64,000 bases of DNA from Paracoccaceae bacterium (GTDB lineage Bacteria > Pseudomonadota > Alphaproteobacteria > Rhodobacterales > Rhodobacteraceae): assembly GCA_024304985.1 (NCBI GenBank), contig JAMWZC010000001.1, positions 186,001 through 250,000 of the forward strand, in the 5' to 3' direction. Positions 1 through 7,653 of this stretch are shown in pieces (the first letter of the stretch is position 1; each line of letters opens with the position of its first letter). The notes under the pieces are model-generated. The model ran no database searches. It worked only from the letters and a program-made list of their open reading frames with translations, and was not told where the DNA came from. A program made the translations under genes and the position numbers.

Positions 1-20
1 TCCTTTTCAGGTTGGTGTCG

Positions 21-37
21 CGGGATCGTGGATCCCG
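21..37 (-). terminator. Hairpin after the yidB-like gene
   Basis: A 7-bp stem (CGGGATC/GATCCCG) with a 3-nt loop lies 16 nt beyond the stop of the yidB-like gene. There is no U-tract, so termination is only a possibility. Confidence 0.3.
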
Positions 38-52
38 ACGACAAAGCATGTC

Positions 53-544
53 TCAGGTCAGCCCGTGCATCTCGTCACCAGTCGGCAGCCGACCTTGCGG
101 GGTGAAGCGATTGACGACTTCGGGCAAAGCCACGTTCAGCCGCAGCAGCAGCTCCTCGCGTGACAGACCGGTCTTCCGGCCCAGATCGTCCAGAGTCTCA
201 TGCCCCAGAGCATCCTCCAGCTCCGCGACATTCATCGGCCGGTTAGCCTGCGTCGAGACCCAGCTTTCGGCCATCTCCCCGCGTCCGGCATCCCGGAATC
301 GGCCAACAAGATCACCAAGCCCGCGCGAAAGAACCGACTCCCCGCTGCTCCCATCAGGGCTGCCGCCCTGAAAAAGCCCGACGATCTCGGCCAGAAACCC
401 GTCCCGTTCAGGGGTGTTGGGTGCGGGGGACCCGGTGTTCTGACGGGCATCGTCCAGCATATCGCTGAGGCGACCCCGGTTCTGATAGCCTGCGACGGCC
501 ACAAGACCCAGCAGGGCCAGAAGGGAAGGCGTGGATTTCGACAT
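53..544 (-). CDS. YidB-family (DUF937) protein
   Basis: 163 aa. The N-terminus has a short hydrophobic stretch (residues about 6-20), followed by an acidic, Gly/Ser-rich linker. The C-terminal half carries the YidB-like helical module (NVAELEDALG, GLSREELLLRL, LPEVVNRFTPQGRLP). Proteins of this family are common in Proteobacteria and have no settled biochemical role. A good Shine-Dalgarno (CGGAGAG) lies 6 nt before the ATG. It sits 35 bp downstream of the small stress membrane gene on the same strand, so the two are probably co-transcribed from the EcfG-type promoter at 872-896. Family confident, function unknown. Confidence 0.8.
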   Translation of the reverse strand: MSKSTPSLLALLGLVAVAGYQNRGRLSDMLDDARQNTGSPAPNTPERDGFLAEIVGLFQGGSPDGSSGESVLSRGLGDLVGRFRDAGRGEMAESWVSTQANRPMNVAELEDALGHETLDDLGRKTGLSREELLLRLNVALPEVVNRFTPQGRLPTGDEMHGLT

Positions 545-579
545 TGTATCTCTCCGATATTGCGAGGGTTGAATTCAGC

Positions 580-831
580 TCAACCGCGCCGTTGCATGAA
601 GCCCCAGACCATCAGGACGATGATCGCGCCGACCGCAGCACCGATCAGCCCGGCCCCCTCTCCCGGCCCATACCACCCAAGGCCCTGCCCAAGGTAAGTG
701 GCCACGAAGGCGCCGATCACGCCAAGGATGGTCGTCAGGATGAAACCCGAGGGCTTGTTGTCCCCCGGCGTGATGAATTTTGCGATGACCCCGGCCAGAA
801 AGCCGATGATGATGGTCCAGATGATGCCCAT
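580..831 (-). CDS. GlsB/YeaQ/YmgE-type stress-response membrane protein
   Basis: 83 aa, almost entirely hydrophobic, with three predicted membrane segments (about residues 2-20, 30-49 and 58-78). The Gly-rich pattern GFLAGVIAKFITPG, the middle GVIGAFVATYLG and the GAAVGAIIVL helix are the hallmarks of the GlsB/YeaQ/YmgE (transglycosylase-associated) family of small inner-membrane proteins. These are typically induced by general stress. An AGGAAGG ribosome site precedes the ATG. It is the first gene of a two-gene unit with the yidB-like gene and diverges from katE. An EcfG-type promoter lies about 40 bp upstream. Confidence 0.85.
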   Translation of the reverse strand: MGIIWTIIIGFLAGVIAKFITPGDNKPSGFILTTILGVIGAFVATYLGQGLGWYGPGEGAGLIGAAVGAIIVLMVWGFMQRRG

Positions 832-871
832 GGCACGCTTGCCTTCCTGTTGTGGGAATGTTCAGCGACTC

Positions 872-896
872 AACCCTGACGCAGGCAAATCGTTCC
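872..896 (-). promoter_or_regulatory. EcfG-type (general stress) promoter for glsB-yidB
   Basis: Read on the minus strand: GGAAC (896-892), a 17-nt spacer, GTT (874-872). This matches the GGAAC-N16/17-GTT consensus of alphaproteobacterial EcfG sigma factors. The implied transcript start leaves a leader of about 35 nt before the ATG at 831. Confidence 0.6.
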
Positions 897-1018
897 CCTG
901 CACCGCCCGGCAGGGCGGCGTTTTATCCGCAAGCGGCCAAGAATGGCGCGGCTGGTGCCCCCGGCTGGGCGGTTTCCCGCTTCACGCCCCCCAGGCCGCC
1001 GACCCGACGAGACGTCTT

Positions 1019-1043
1019 GGAACGCCAGCAAGAGGCCGGTGTT
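1019..1043 (+). promoter_or_regulatory. EcfG-type (general stress) promoter for katE
   Basis: GGAAC (1019-1023), a 17-nt spacer, GTT (1041-1043), facing katE. The leader would be about 42 nt. It has the same spacing as the oppositely oriented promoter at 872-896 that serves the stress membrane gene. Confidence 0.6.
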
Positions 1044-1092
1044 GTCACATCATCGCCAGACAACAACCAATCTGCGCCAGAAGGATTTGCAC

Positions 1093-3186
1093 ATGACACC
1101 CCCGAAACAACAAGGCACCGACATCACGGCCCTGACCTCGGCCACCGGGGCGGGCGGCGAGATCCACCAGCACGCCGCCGAAGGGGACGAGCGTCTGACC
1201 ACCGCGCAAGGCGTCGTGATCGCGGACAACCAGAATTCCCTGCGCCTCGGCGCCCCCGGCCCGACCCTGCTGGAAGATTTCGCCCTGCGGGAGAAGATCT
1301 TTCACTTCGACCACGAGCGGATTCCCGAACGCGTCGTGCATGCCCGCGGCTATGGTGCCCATGGCACCTTCACCTGCTCGCGCGCCCTTGCCGATGTCAC
1401 ACAGGCGGCCCCTTTCGCCGCCGCTGGCAAAGAGACCGAGGTTTTCGTCCGCTTCTCGACCGTGGCCGGCAGCAAGGGCTCGCCCGATTTGGCGCGCGAC
1501 GTGCGCGGATTTGCCGTCAAGTTCTACACAGATGCCGGCAACTGGGATCTTGTGGGCAATAACATCCCGGTGTTCTTCATTCAGGACGCGATCAAGTTTC
1601 CCGATCTGGTCCATGCCGTCAAACCCGCCCCTGACCGCGACTTTCCGCAGGCGCAATCGGCGCATGACAATTTCTGGGACTTCATCTCGCTGACGCCCGA
1701 GGCGATGCACATGGTCATGTGGCAGATGTCCGATCGCACGATCCCGCGCTCCTTCACCACAATGGAAGGGTTCGGCGTGCATACCTTCCGCTTCGTGCAC
1801 GCCGACGGCGCCTCCACCTTCGTCAAGTTCCACTGGAAACCCAAGATGGGGCTGCAATCGGTGCTTTGGGACGAAGCTGTCAAAAGCAACGGCGCAGACC
1901 CGGACCGCCACAGGCGCGACCTGTGGGATGCCATCGACCGGGGCGACTTCCCGGAATGGGATCTGGGCGTGCAACTGTTCGATCAGCAATTTGCCGATGA
2001 CTTCGCCTTTGACGTACTGGACCCGACAAAGCTCATCCCCGAAGAGGACTGCCCCGTCCAGATCGTCGGCACCATGCGGCTTGACCGCGCCGTGGACAAC
2101 TTCTTTGCGGAAACCGAACAGGTCGCCTTCTGCACCGGCAATGTCATCCCCGGCATCGACTTCACCGATGACCCCTTGTTGCAGGGCCGGAATTTTTCCT
2201 ATCTCGACACGCAGCTGAAGCGTCTGGGCAGCCCCAACTTCACCAAGCTGCCGATCAACGCGCCCAAGGGCTGCCCGGTGTCCAATTTCCAGCAGGACGG
2301 CCATATGCAGACCGCCGCGCGCAAAGGTCGCGTCAATTACGAACCGAACGGTTGGGGTGAAGGCCCGCGCGCCCATCCGCTGGAAGGCTATGTCAGCTAC
2401 AAGGCCCCGGTCATCGGTCCCAAGATGCGCCTGCGGCCCGAAAGTTTCGCAGACCACTACAGTCAGGCGCGGCAATTCTACATCAGCCAGACACCGTCCG
2501 AACAGGACCACCTGCTGTCGGCCCTCGTCTTTGAACTGTCGAAATGCCACGAAGCCGACATCCGGGTCCGCATGGTCGCGCATCTGATGAACATCGACGA
2601 ATGGCTGGCGCAGGATGCGGCGGACCGCCTCGGCATCCGCACCATGCCCGAACCCGCCCCCGCCGCGCGCCCCACGATGATGGAATTGCAGGCTTCGGCG
2701 GCGCTCAGCATCCAGATGAACCCTCCCGGTGACTTCAAGGGCCGGAATCTGGGCGTCATGATCAGCGACGGCTTTGACGGTGGCTTGCTCAAGGCACTGG
2801 AAGAGGCCGTTACGGCCGCGGGTGGCCTGCTGCGCGTGATCGCGCCAAGGATCGGCGGGGCGATCTGCAGCAAGGACAATCTGCACCCCGTGACAGACCA
2901 GATCGGCGGCGCACCTTCCGTCCTCTTTGATGCCATCGCCGTCCTGCCGGGCGATGACAGCCTGACCGCCTCGCCCGCCGCCATCGCCTTCCTGCAGGAC
3001 GCCTATGTCCATTGCAAACACCTTGGCCTGTCCGACAGTGCTGCACCGCTTGTCGCGGCCTGCGGCCTGTCCGAGGCTCAGGATGACGGCTTCCACATGT
3101 TGTCCGATGACGCATCGACCAGCGATTTCCTGACCGGATGCAAAGGAGGACGCTTCTGGGAGCGGGAAGCCGCCTTCATCGCCTGA
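1093..3186 (+). CDS. katE: Large-subunit catalase (HPII type)
   Basis: 697 aa, the size of large-subunit clade 2 catalases. It disproportionates hydrogen peroxide to water and oxygen in the cytoplasm. Visible active-site elements are the distal His83 in RVVHARG, Asn156 in VGNNIP, and the haem-ligand Tyr370 in FSYLDTQ. A linker with Pro/Ala repeats follows at about residue 520. A C-terminal flavodoxin/DJ-1-like domain ([14 protein letters not shown] onward) is diagnostic of HPII rather than small catalases. The ATG at 1093 was chosen because AGAAGGA precedes it and the catalase-type N-terminus starts there. The frame stays open upstream to 943, but that extension looks non-coding. The EcfG-type promoter fits stationary-phase or stress control. 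Confidence 0.95.
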   Translation: MTPPKQQGTDITALTSATGAGGEIHQHAAEGDERLTTAQGVVIADNQNSLRLGAPGPTLLEDFALREKIFHFDHERIPERVVHARGYGAHGTFTCSRALADVTQAAPFAAAGKETEVFVRFSTVAGSKGSPDLARDVRGFAVKFYTDAGNWDLVGNNIPVFFIQDAIKFPDLVHAVKPAPDRDFPQAQSAHDNFWDFISLTPEAMHMVMWQMSDRTIPRSFTTMEGFGVHTFRFVHADGASTFVKFHWKPKMGLQSVLWDEAVKSNGADPDRHRRDLWDAIDRGDFPEWDLGVQLFDQQFADDFAFDVLDPTKLIPEEDCPVQIVGTMRLDRAVDNFFAETEQVAFCTGNVIPGIDFTDDPLLQGRNFSYLDTQLKRLGSPNFTKLPINAPKGCPVSNFQQDGHMQTAARKGRVNYEPNGWGEGPRAHPLEGYVSYKAPVIGPKMRLRPESFADHYSQARQFYISQTPSEQDHLLSALVFELSKCHEADIRVRMVAHLMNIDEWLAQDAADRLGIRTMPEPAPAARPTMMELQASAALSIQMNPPGDFKGRNLGVMISDGFDGGLLKALEEAVTAAGGLLRVIAPRIGGAICSKDNLHPVTDQIGGAPSVLFDAIAVLPGDDSLTASPAAIAFLQDAYVHCKHLGLSDSAAPLVAACGLSEAQDDGFHMLSDDASTSDFLTGCKGGRFWEREAAFIA

Positions 3187-3198
3187 CAATGACGCGCT

Positions 3199-3222
3199 GG
3201 ACAGGGGCGATGGCCCCTGTCC
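3199..3222 (+). terminator. Hairpin after katE
   Basis: A perfect 10-bp stem (GGACAGGGGC/GCCCCTGTCC) with a 4-nt loop begins 13 nt after the katE stop. No U-run follows, so it may be a 3'-end stabiliser or a weak terminator. Confidence 0.5.
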
Positions 3223-3258
3223 GTAGCATTGGCCCTTGTGATCGGGGTTCAAACATCC

Positions 3259-3284
3259 ATATACCATCCATACAGATGGTCTAT
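3259..3284 (+). promoter_or_regulatory. Dyad operator over the copG-like promoter
   Basis: An imperfect 26-bp palindrome has the core ACCATC-N6-GATGGT (3263-3268 and 3275-3280) with ATA/TAT flanks. It overlaps a possible -10 (TATACC, 3260-3265) placed 18 nt after TTGTGA (3236-3241). It lies directly before the ribbon-helix-helix gene, so autoregulation is the natural reading. Confidence 0.5.
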
Positions 3285-3296
3285 GGAGGATCGCCC

Positions 3297-3713
3297 TTGA
3301 CCCAAACACCGCCCCCCGCGCCGAAAACACCCGACTCCGAAAAGATCACCATCAACCTCGGCTTCGTTGACCTTGGCCAGATCGAACTTCTGGTGCGCGA
3401 AGGGTTCTATTCCAACCGCAGCGACTTCATCCGCACGGCCATCCGCAACCAGATCGACCGCCACGCCGAAACGGTGCGCCAGATCGTCATCCGCCGCAGC
3501 GTGGATCTTGGTCTGCGCCATATCACGCGCGACGAACTTCTGGCGGCGCAAACCGCTCAGGAGATGCTGGACATCCGTATTCTGGGTCTGGCCGTGATTG
3601 CGCCGGATGTGACGGCGGATCTTGCCCGCGACACGATTTCATCCCTGTCCGTTCTGGGCACACTCCAGGCCAGCGAGGCGGTCAAGACCGCACTCGCTGA
3701 TCGCCTCATCTGA
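3297..3713 (+). CDS. CopG-family ribbon-helix-helix transcriptional regulator
   Basis: 138 aa from a TTG start at 3297, chosen because GGAGGA lies 6 nt upstream. The ATG at 3276 has no ribosome site and falls inside the dyad operator. The N-terminal 15 residues are Pro-rich and disordered. The ribbon-helix-helix fold follows: KITINLGFVDLGQIELLV (strand plus helix A) and YSNRSDFIRTAIRNQI (turn plus helix B). The remaining 80 residues are a helical C-terminal domain of unknown role. It is 22 bp upstream of the esterase gene, so the pair forms an operon and the regulator probably controls both genes. Confidence 0.8.
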   Translation: MTQTPPPAPKTPDSEKITINLGFVDLGQIELLVREGFYSNRSDFIRTAIRNQIDRHAETVRQIVIRRSVDLGLRHITRDELLAAQTAQEMLDIRILGLAVIAPDVTADLARDTISSLSVLGTLQASEAVKTALADRLI

Positions 3714-3735
3714 TCTTCAACTCTGAAAGAGACCC

Positions 3736-4896
3736 ATGAAACATTCATTCGCCCGCGGCATGTCCCGGGCCACCGATCTCACGCGTGCCGGCAAACTGGA
3801 CGAGGCGACCGCCCTGATCCAGAGTCTGCTCAAGGGCGCACCGGCCCCCGCTGCCGACACGGCAGGCACCGGCGATGACGCGATCGAAGGCAGCTTCACC
3901 CGCCTTGATGAACCTGTCGCCGCGCTGAAAGCCTCTCCGGTCGCAACCGCAACGCGCCGTGCACGCAAGCGGCTTGGCGCGACGCTGCGCGACATCGCGG
4001 CGGCGGGGATGCCGAACACACACTCCCGCACCCCAGCCGCGACGGATCTGCCCCAGAATGCCCAATTCCTGTCTCTGACCCACAGTTCCGCACAGGGCAG
4101 CCGCGACTATCGCCTCTATGTGCCGGCCATTTTGCCCGCGGGGCCGGTTCCGCTGATCGTGATGATGCACGGCTGCACCCAATCGCCCGAGGATTTCGCC
4201 AACGGCACCGGCATGAACCAGCTGGCCGAGGAATTCGGCGTCCTCATCGCCTGGCCGGCCCAGACCAACGGGGCCAACATGCAGAAATGCTGGAACTGGT
4301 TTCGCCCCGAGGATCAGGTGCGCGACCGGGGCGAACCCGGCGTGATCGCCGGAATCGTCACCGACATTCTGGCCAGCCATGAGGTCGATCCGGCCCGCAT
4401 CTATATCGCAGGCCTGTCCGCAGGCGGTGCCATCGCCGCCATCATGGGCGCGGCCTACCCCGAGGTATTCGCGGCCATCGGCGTTCACTCGGGCCTGCCT
4501 GTCGGCGCGGCACGCGACATGCCCTCTGCCTTCAGCGCGATGCGCAGCGGTGCCGAGGGGTCGGCCTTGGGCAAATCCATTCCCGCCATCGTGTTTCACG
4601 GCCTTGCAGACAGCACGGTCCATCCCAGCAATGGCGATGCGGTCATCGCCCAAAGCCTTGGCCCCCGACCCGGAACCAAGCGCGCCAGGCTTGACGGTGT
4701 CTCCGAAGGCGGGCGCAACTATCGCCTGACCCGCCATTCTCTGCCCAACGGCAACAGCAAGGCCGAGCACTGGGAAATCGACGGCGCGGGCCACGCATGG
4801 TCAGGCGGGCAGTCCAGCGGCAGCTATACGGATCCCAAGGGCCCCGACGCCTCGCGCGAGATGGTCCGCTTCTTCCTGCAGCACAAACAGGACTGA
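3736..4896 (+). CDS. PHB depolymerase-family alpha/beta-hydrolase esterase
   Basis: 386 aa. The catalytic domain starts near residue 110. It shows the oxyanion-hole motif MMHGCTQ, the nucleophile elbow GLSAGG (Ser228) and a late His in GAGHAWSGG, the pattern of the PHB depolymerase/LpqC-type esterases. The first 100 residues are polar and Ala-rich with no signal peptide, so the enzyme is predicted to be cytoplasmic. Likely substrates are short polyhydroxyalkanoates or other esters, and the true substrate cannot be read from sequence. It is the second gene of the CopG operon. GAAAGAG precedes the ATG. Confidence 0.8.
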   Translation: MKHSFARGMSRATDLTRAGKLDEATALIQSLLKGAPAPAADTAGTGDDAIEGSFTRLDEPVAALKASPVATATRRARKRLGATLRDIAAAGMPNTHSRTPAATDLPQNAQFLSLTHSSAQGSRDYRLYVPAILPAGPVPLIVMMHGCTQSPEDFANGTGMNQLAEEFGVLIAWPAQTNGANMQKCWNWFRPEDQVRDRGEPGVIAGIVTDILASHEVDPARIYIAGLSAGGAIAAIMGAAYPEVFAAIGVHSGLPVGAARDMPSAFSAMRSGAEGSALGKSIPAIVFHGLADSTVHPSNGDAVIAQSLGPRPGTKRARLDGVSEGGRNYRLTRHSLPNGNSKAEHWEIDGAGHAWSGGQSSGSYTDPKGPDASREMVRFFLQHKQD

Positions 4897-5151
4897 CCGC
4901 CGGATCAGCCCTCAGCCCCCGTCATGGCAGGCCCGTGACGGGGAACGGCGGACCATCGCCAACCAGCCGCTCTGACGGATACCCCCTTTTCGCAGGGCGC
5001 CTGACAGGCAAGTGGCAGTATCCCGCCGACAGACCCCGCCCCTGACCGCGCCGAGCAGGAACGAAGGACGCAGGTTGCCATTGTCTCACTGTGGGTCGCG
5101 CAACCGTCGCACCCACAGCCCAAGACCCCTCACACCAATCTGGAGACCAAC

Positions 5152-5640
5152 ATGAAACGCACGTTCATCATCCTGACACTCGCCACCCAACTGGCCGCGA
5201 TTCCGGCCTTCGCCCAGACGACAGCCGCGATAACCGGCGCGGGTTCGGGTGCCGGCACCTATGGCAGCGACTGGTCGGAAACCCTCCGTCCGGCCCTGTT
5301 CACCGATGAGGGCACCAAGGTCCGCGACGCGTCCGAGATCGCAAGCCAGTGGGCAACCCTGTCTGACGAAGACAAGGACATGATCCGCCGCGATTGCGAA
5401 ATGCACGCCAAGTCGTCCGACAGTGCAAGCACCACAACCGGGTCCACCACCGGGACCACGAGTGGCAGCGCAACCGGCAGCGGCGGCACCTCCACCGCGA
5501 CCACCGACAGCACGACCGGCAGCACGGCGACGACCACGGACAGCACGGCCACCGGCACGACGACCGATGGCGCAATGCCCGTCCTGGACGTGACAGCCGA
5601 ACAGATGGACGAGATCTGCGAAGCGACCAAAGACCTCTAA
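5152..5640 (+). CDS. Secreted Ser/Thr-rich low-complexity protein
   Basis: 162 aa, with a clear Sec signal peptide (residues 1-22, ending AFA-Q). A short folded-looking segment follows (SDWSETLRPALFTDEG, then an Asp/Glu-rich helix). Residues about 84-142 consist almost only of Ser, Thr, Gly and Ala. A short C-terminal piece (VLDVTAEQMDEICEATKDL) has one of only two mature-protein cysteines. The other is in RRDCEMH before the repeat, so a disulphide bridging the linker is possible. No recognised domain. It stands alone and ends in a strong hairpin terminator. Confidence 0.7.
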   Translation: MKRTFIILTLATQLAAIPAFAQTTAAITGAGSGAGTYGSDWSETLRPALFTDEGTKVRDASEIASQWATLSDEDKDMIRRDCEMHAKSSDSASTTTGSTTGTTSGSATGSGGTSTATTDSTTGSTATTTDSTATGTTTDGAMPVLDVTAEQMDEICEATKDL

Positions 5641-5651
5641 GGTCACAGGAC

Positions 5652-5669
5652 GGCGCGCTTCGGCGCGCC
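5652..5669 (+). terminator. UUCG-loop terminator hairpin
   Basis: A 7-bp stem GGCGCGC/GCGCGCC is closed by the stable tetraloop TTCG, 12 nt after the stop of the Ser/Thr-rich gene. The U-tract is weak. Confidence 0.6.
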
Positions 5670-5723
5670 TTCCAACCATCTGCACCCCAAGGGATGATCC
5701 GCACTTATCCCAGTGCGCAGGCG

Positions 5724-6593
5724 TCAGCCCAAATCATTGTGAACCGCCATCGCTCCCTGCGCCCCCTGCCCCATCGCCACGGCGATCTGGTCCAGCCCCT
5801 CGGTCAGATCACCGATGGCATATATCCCGTCAAGGCTGCATCTCTGCCTTGCGTCAGTCACGACATACCCGCCCGGTGTCAGCCGCAGTCCAAGCTGGCT
5901 GGCCAGATCCGTGCGCGGAGTCGTGCCCAATGCCACATAGAGCGTGTCGAAGCGATGGTGCTCATCGTTCTCCAGCGTGACGACCACCTCCGCCTCTTCC
6001 AGCGTGACACAGCGCATGGGCGCCTCCGGCGTGGGGATCTTGCCCTGCGCGACGACATGCACACCCGCTGGCGGGATCAACATGACTCTGCGGGAATAGG
6101 TGGCGATGAACCGCGCCTCGTCAGATCCGTGAACACCCTGCCCCAGGACCGCAATCCTTTGGTCACGTACCTCATAGGCATCGCAGACGGGACAATAGCG
6201 GATCAATCCCCCGGCCAGACCCCGATCCTGGTCCCGGCGCGACAGGGGCGGGCGATGGTTGAAAACCCCCATGGCCAGGATCACGCTGCGCGCGACAACG
6301 ATCTGCCGGTCCGTCGTGATCCGGAAAGCGCCCTCCCATGCCTCGATGCGGGCGACGAGCCCCGTCTCGATCCGGGCCCCATAGGCCAGCGCATGGGCGC
6401 GCATCGCATCAAGCAGATCCGGCCCCGGGATTCCGTCGGGAAAGGCAGGCTGGTTATGCGTTCGCGGAATCGTGCGCGCCCGCCCGTCCCCCGCGTCAAA
6501 CACCGTGACGCGCCGCAGGAACCGCGCCAGATACAGCGCCGCCGTCAGCCCGGCGGGGCCGCCGCCCACGATCACGCAATCCTGTAGCGTCAA
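5724..6593 (-). CDS. Thioredoxin-reductase-like NAD(P)/FAD-dependent oxidoreductase
   Basis: 289 aa from a TTG start. It has an N-terminal FAD fold ([10 protein letters not shown], residues 6-15), a middle NAD(P) domain ([10 protein letters not shown]), a redox-active pair C134-P-V-C137 at the place of the thioredoxin reductase CxxC, and the late FAD motif GIYAIGDL. The substrate may be a thioredoxin-like or peroxide-defence partner. The nucleotide-binding glycine loop ends in GVHGSDEA rather than the usual GNTAxE, so cofactor preference is open. The start is set by the upstream stop: TAG-G-TTG leaves one base between the genes, which implies translational coupling. A longer open frame runs into the upstream gene and was rejected. 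Confidence 0.8.
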   Translation of the reverse strand: MTLQDCVIVGGGPAGLTAALYLARFLRRVTVFDAGDGRARTIPRTHNQPAFPDGIPGPDLLDAMRAHALAYGARIETGLVARIEAWEGAFRITTDRQIVVARSVILAMGVFNHRPPLSRRDQDRGLAGGLIRYCPVCDAYEVRDQRIAVLGQGVHGSDEARFIATYSRRVMLIPPAGVHVVAQGKIPTPEAPMRCVTLEEAEVVVTLENDEHHRFDTLYVALGTTPRTDLASQLGLRLTPGGYVVTDARQRCSLDGIYAIGDLTEGLDQIAVAMGQGAQGAMAVHNDLG

Positions 6594-6594
6594 C

Positions 6595-6954
6595 CTATCC
6601 GTCCTGCGCGGGCTTCTTGCGCTCGGACCCCTGTTCCTTGACGCCGACACCCTGCTTCTCCGGGTTCTTGCTGTCGAAGGCCTCAGGCGCATGTGCCGAA
6701 CCGGCATGTTCCCCTTGGGCATTCTCGCGGCGTCCCGGCTGATCCAGCTTGCTTGTGTCCCGCTTGGGGTCGTCCGAGGACGCAAGCACCCGATGCGGAT
6801 CCGTCAGATCCTGTCCCGGCTGCTTCTGCGACCGTCTGGCGGCTTCGTTGGGATCAACGCGGTGATGACCCGCCGGGTCGATCTGCTGCTGGCGCTGATC
6901 AATCACGTTGTTCTTCTTGCGCAACGCCTTGGTCGATTGTTTGTCTTCCGTCAT
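6595..6954 (-). CDS. Small hydrophilic protein, function unknown
   Basis: 119 aa, very rich in Lys, Gln, Asp, Glu, Arg and Pro, with no cysteine and no hydrophobic segment. It is likely disordered, like many stress-induced hydrophilins. GGAGAGAG lies just before the ATG. An EcfG-type promoter (6981-7005) is placed to give a leader of about 20 nt. It is the first gene of a coupled pair with the thioredoxin-reductase-like enzyme. I do not recognise a family. The name should stay hypothetical. Confidence 0.65.
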   Translation of the reverse strand: MTEDKQSTKALRKKNNVIDQRQQQIDPAGHHRVDPNEAARRSQKQPGQDLTDPHRVLASSDDPKRDTSKLDQPGRRENAQGEHAGSAHAPEAFDSKNPEKQGVGVKEQGSERKKPAQDG

Positions 6955-6980
6955 GTTCTCTCTCCACTTCTGTCTCCTTC

Positions 6981-7005
6981 AACCGGACAGATCGCGGATC
7001 GTTCC
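6981..7005 (-). promoter_or_regulatory. EcfG-type promoter for the hydrophilin-reductase operon
   Basis: On the minus strand: GGAAC (7005-7001), a 17-nt spacer, GTT (6983-6981). It is the third copy of this promoter type in the first 7 kb, again at the right distance from a start codon. Confidence 0.6.
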
Positions 7006-7434
7006 GTGGTTGGTCGGGACCAGTCGCGCCTGACCCGTTCGGCAAGCGGGCACATCCCCGGAACCGAAAGCCTCCCCCGCCGTGGATCGTCAGCGCGGCC
7101 CGGATCACACGGACTCAGGCACAGACGGTCATGACAAATCTACCGCGTAAGTAGTTTCCGACGGTATCGCCCCCAGCCCCCGGCTGGCTAAAGTGATCCG
7201 TGTAGCGAGTTGCAGGCAACCACATTTCGCCGGACTTTTGACCCCGCAGCTGGCAAAGCCCTCCTGCCCGATATTCGCGCCACATCGGACAGGGGGCTTT
7301 GTCAATTTCCGACAGGTGATCGGACAACCAAACCCCAAGGCGTTGCAGTCCATGGGGCTTTGACCCTCCGGAACGCCCCGGGTGAGCCTCCTGCGTGCCC
7401 ACCTGCTCAACACCTTTATGAAACGGAGTTTGCG
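7006..7434. other. Non-coding stretch between divergent units
   Basis: Apart from the minus-strand promoter at its left edge, I see no convincing gene here. Frames that are open have no ribosome site and no family-like sequence. The right end carries the CGGAG ribosome site (7424-7428) of the 50-aa gene. Confidence 0.5.
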
Positions 7435-7587
7435 ATGCCGGATTTCGAGCGCCTCTTCGAGAAACTCAACACCCTGCAAATCCGATCAGATCGCGATGCC
7501 GATCGGATCTTCAGTTGGTGGCTTATCGCAGGTCTTGCAGTCTCGGCCGCCTCCAGCGCCCTGGCGTTGAGCGCCTGGGGGCTGTGA
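7435..7587 (+). CDS. Small single-pass membrane protein
   Basis: 50 aa. An amphipathic N-terminal helix (MPDFERLFEKLNTLQ) is followed by one transmembrane segment (about residues 26-46, WWLIAGLAVSAASSALALSAW). The ATG at 7435 has CGGAG six bases upstream. The frame is open further upstream, but that part has no coding character. A hairpin follows the stop. It could be a peptide that docks on a membrane complex. No family recognised. Confidence 0.5.
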   Translation: MPDFERLFEKLNTLQIRSDRDADRIFSWWLIAGLAVSAASSALALSAWGL

Positions 7588-7590
7588 CAC

Positions 7591-7618
7591 AGCCATCACG
7601 CAGCTTCGCGTGGCTCTT
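7591..7618 (+). terminator. Terminator hairpin after the 50-aa gene
   Basis: Stem AGCCA/TGGCT continued by CGC/GCG with a 3-nt bulge and the loop AGCTTC, followed by CTTTCC. It lies between convergent genes and could act on both. Confidence 0.45.
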
Positions 7619-7653
7619 TCCACGCGGCGGTCACCGTGATTGCGTTCCCCCCG

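Noticed and set aside
3276-3296. An ATG start for the CopG regulator at 3276.
   Set aside because: It has no ribosome site and lies inside the operator dyad. The TTG at 3297 has GGAGGA at ideal spacing.
1045-3330. A 761-codon open frame on the minus strand over katE.
   Set aside because: It is antisense to a motif-complete catalase, has no ribosome site and no family-like sequence. Such shadows are common in GC-rich DNA.
5052-5076. An EcfG-type promoter before the Ser/Thr-rich gene.
   Set aside because: GGAAC is present, but the GTT is only 11 nt away instead of 16-17.
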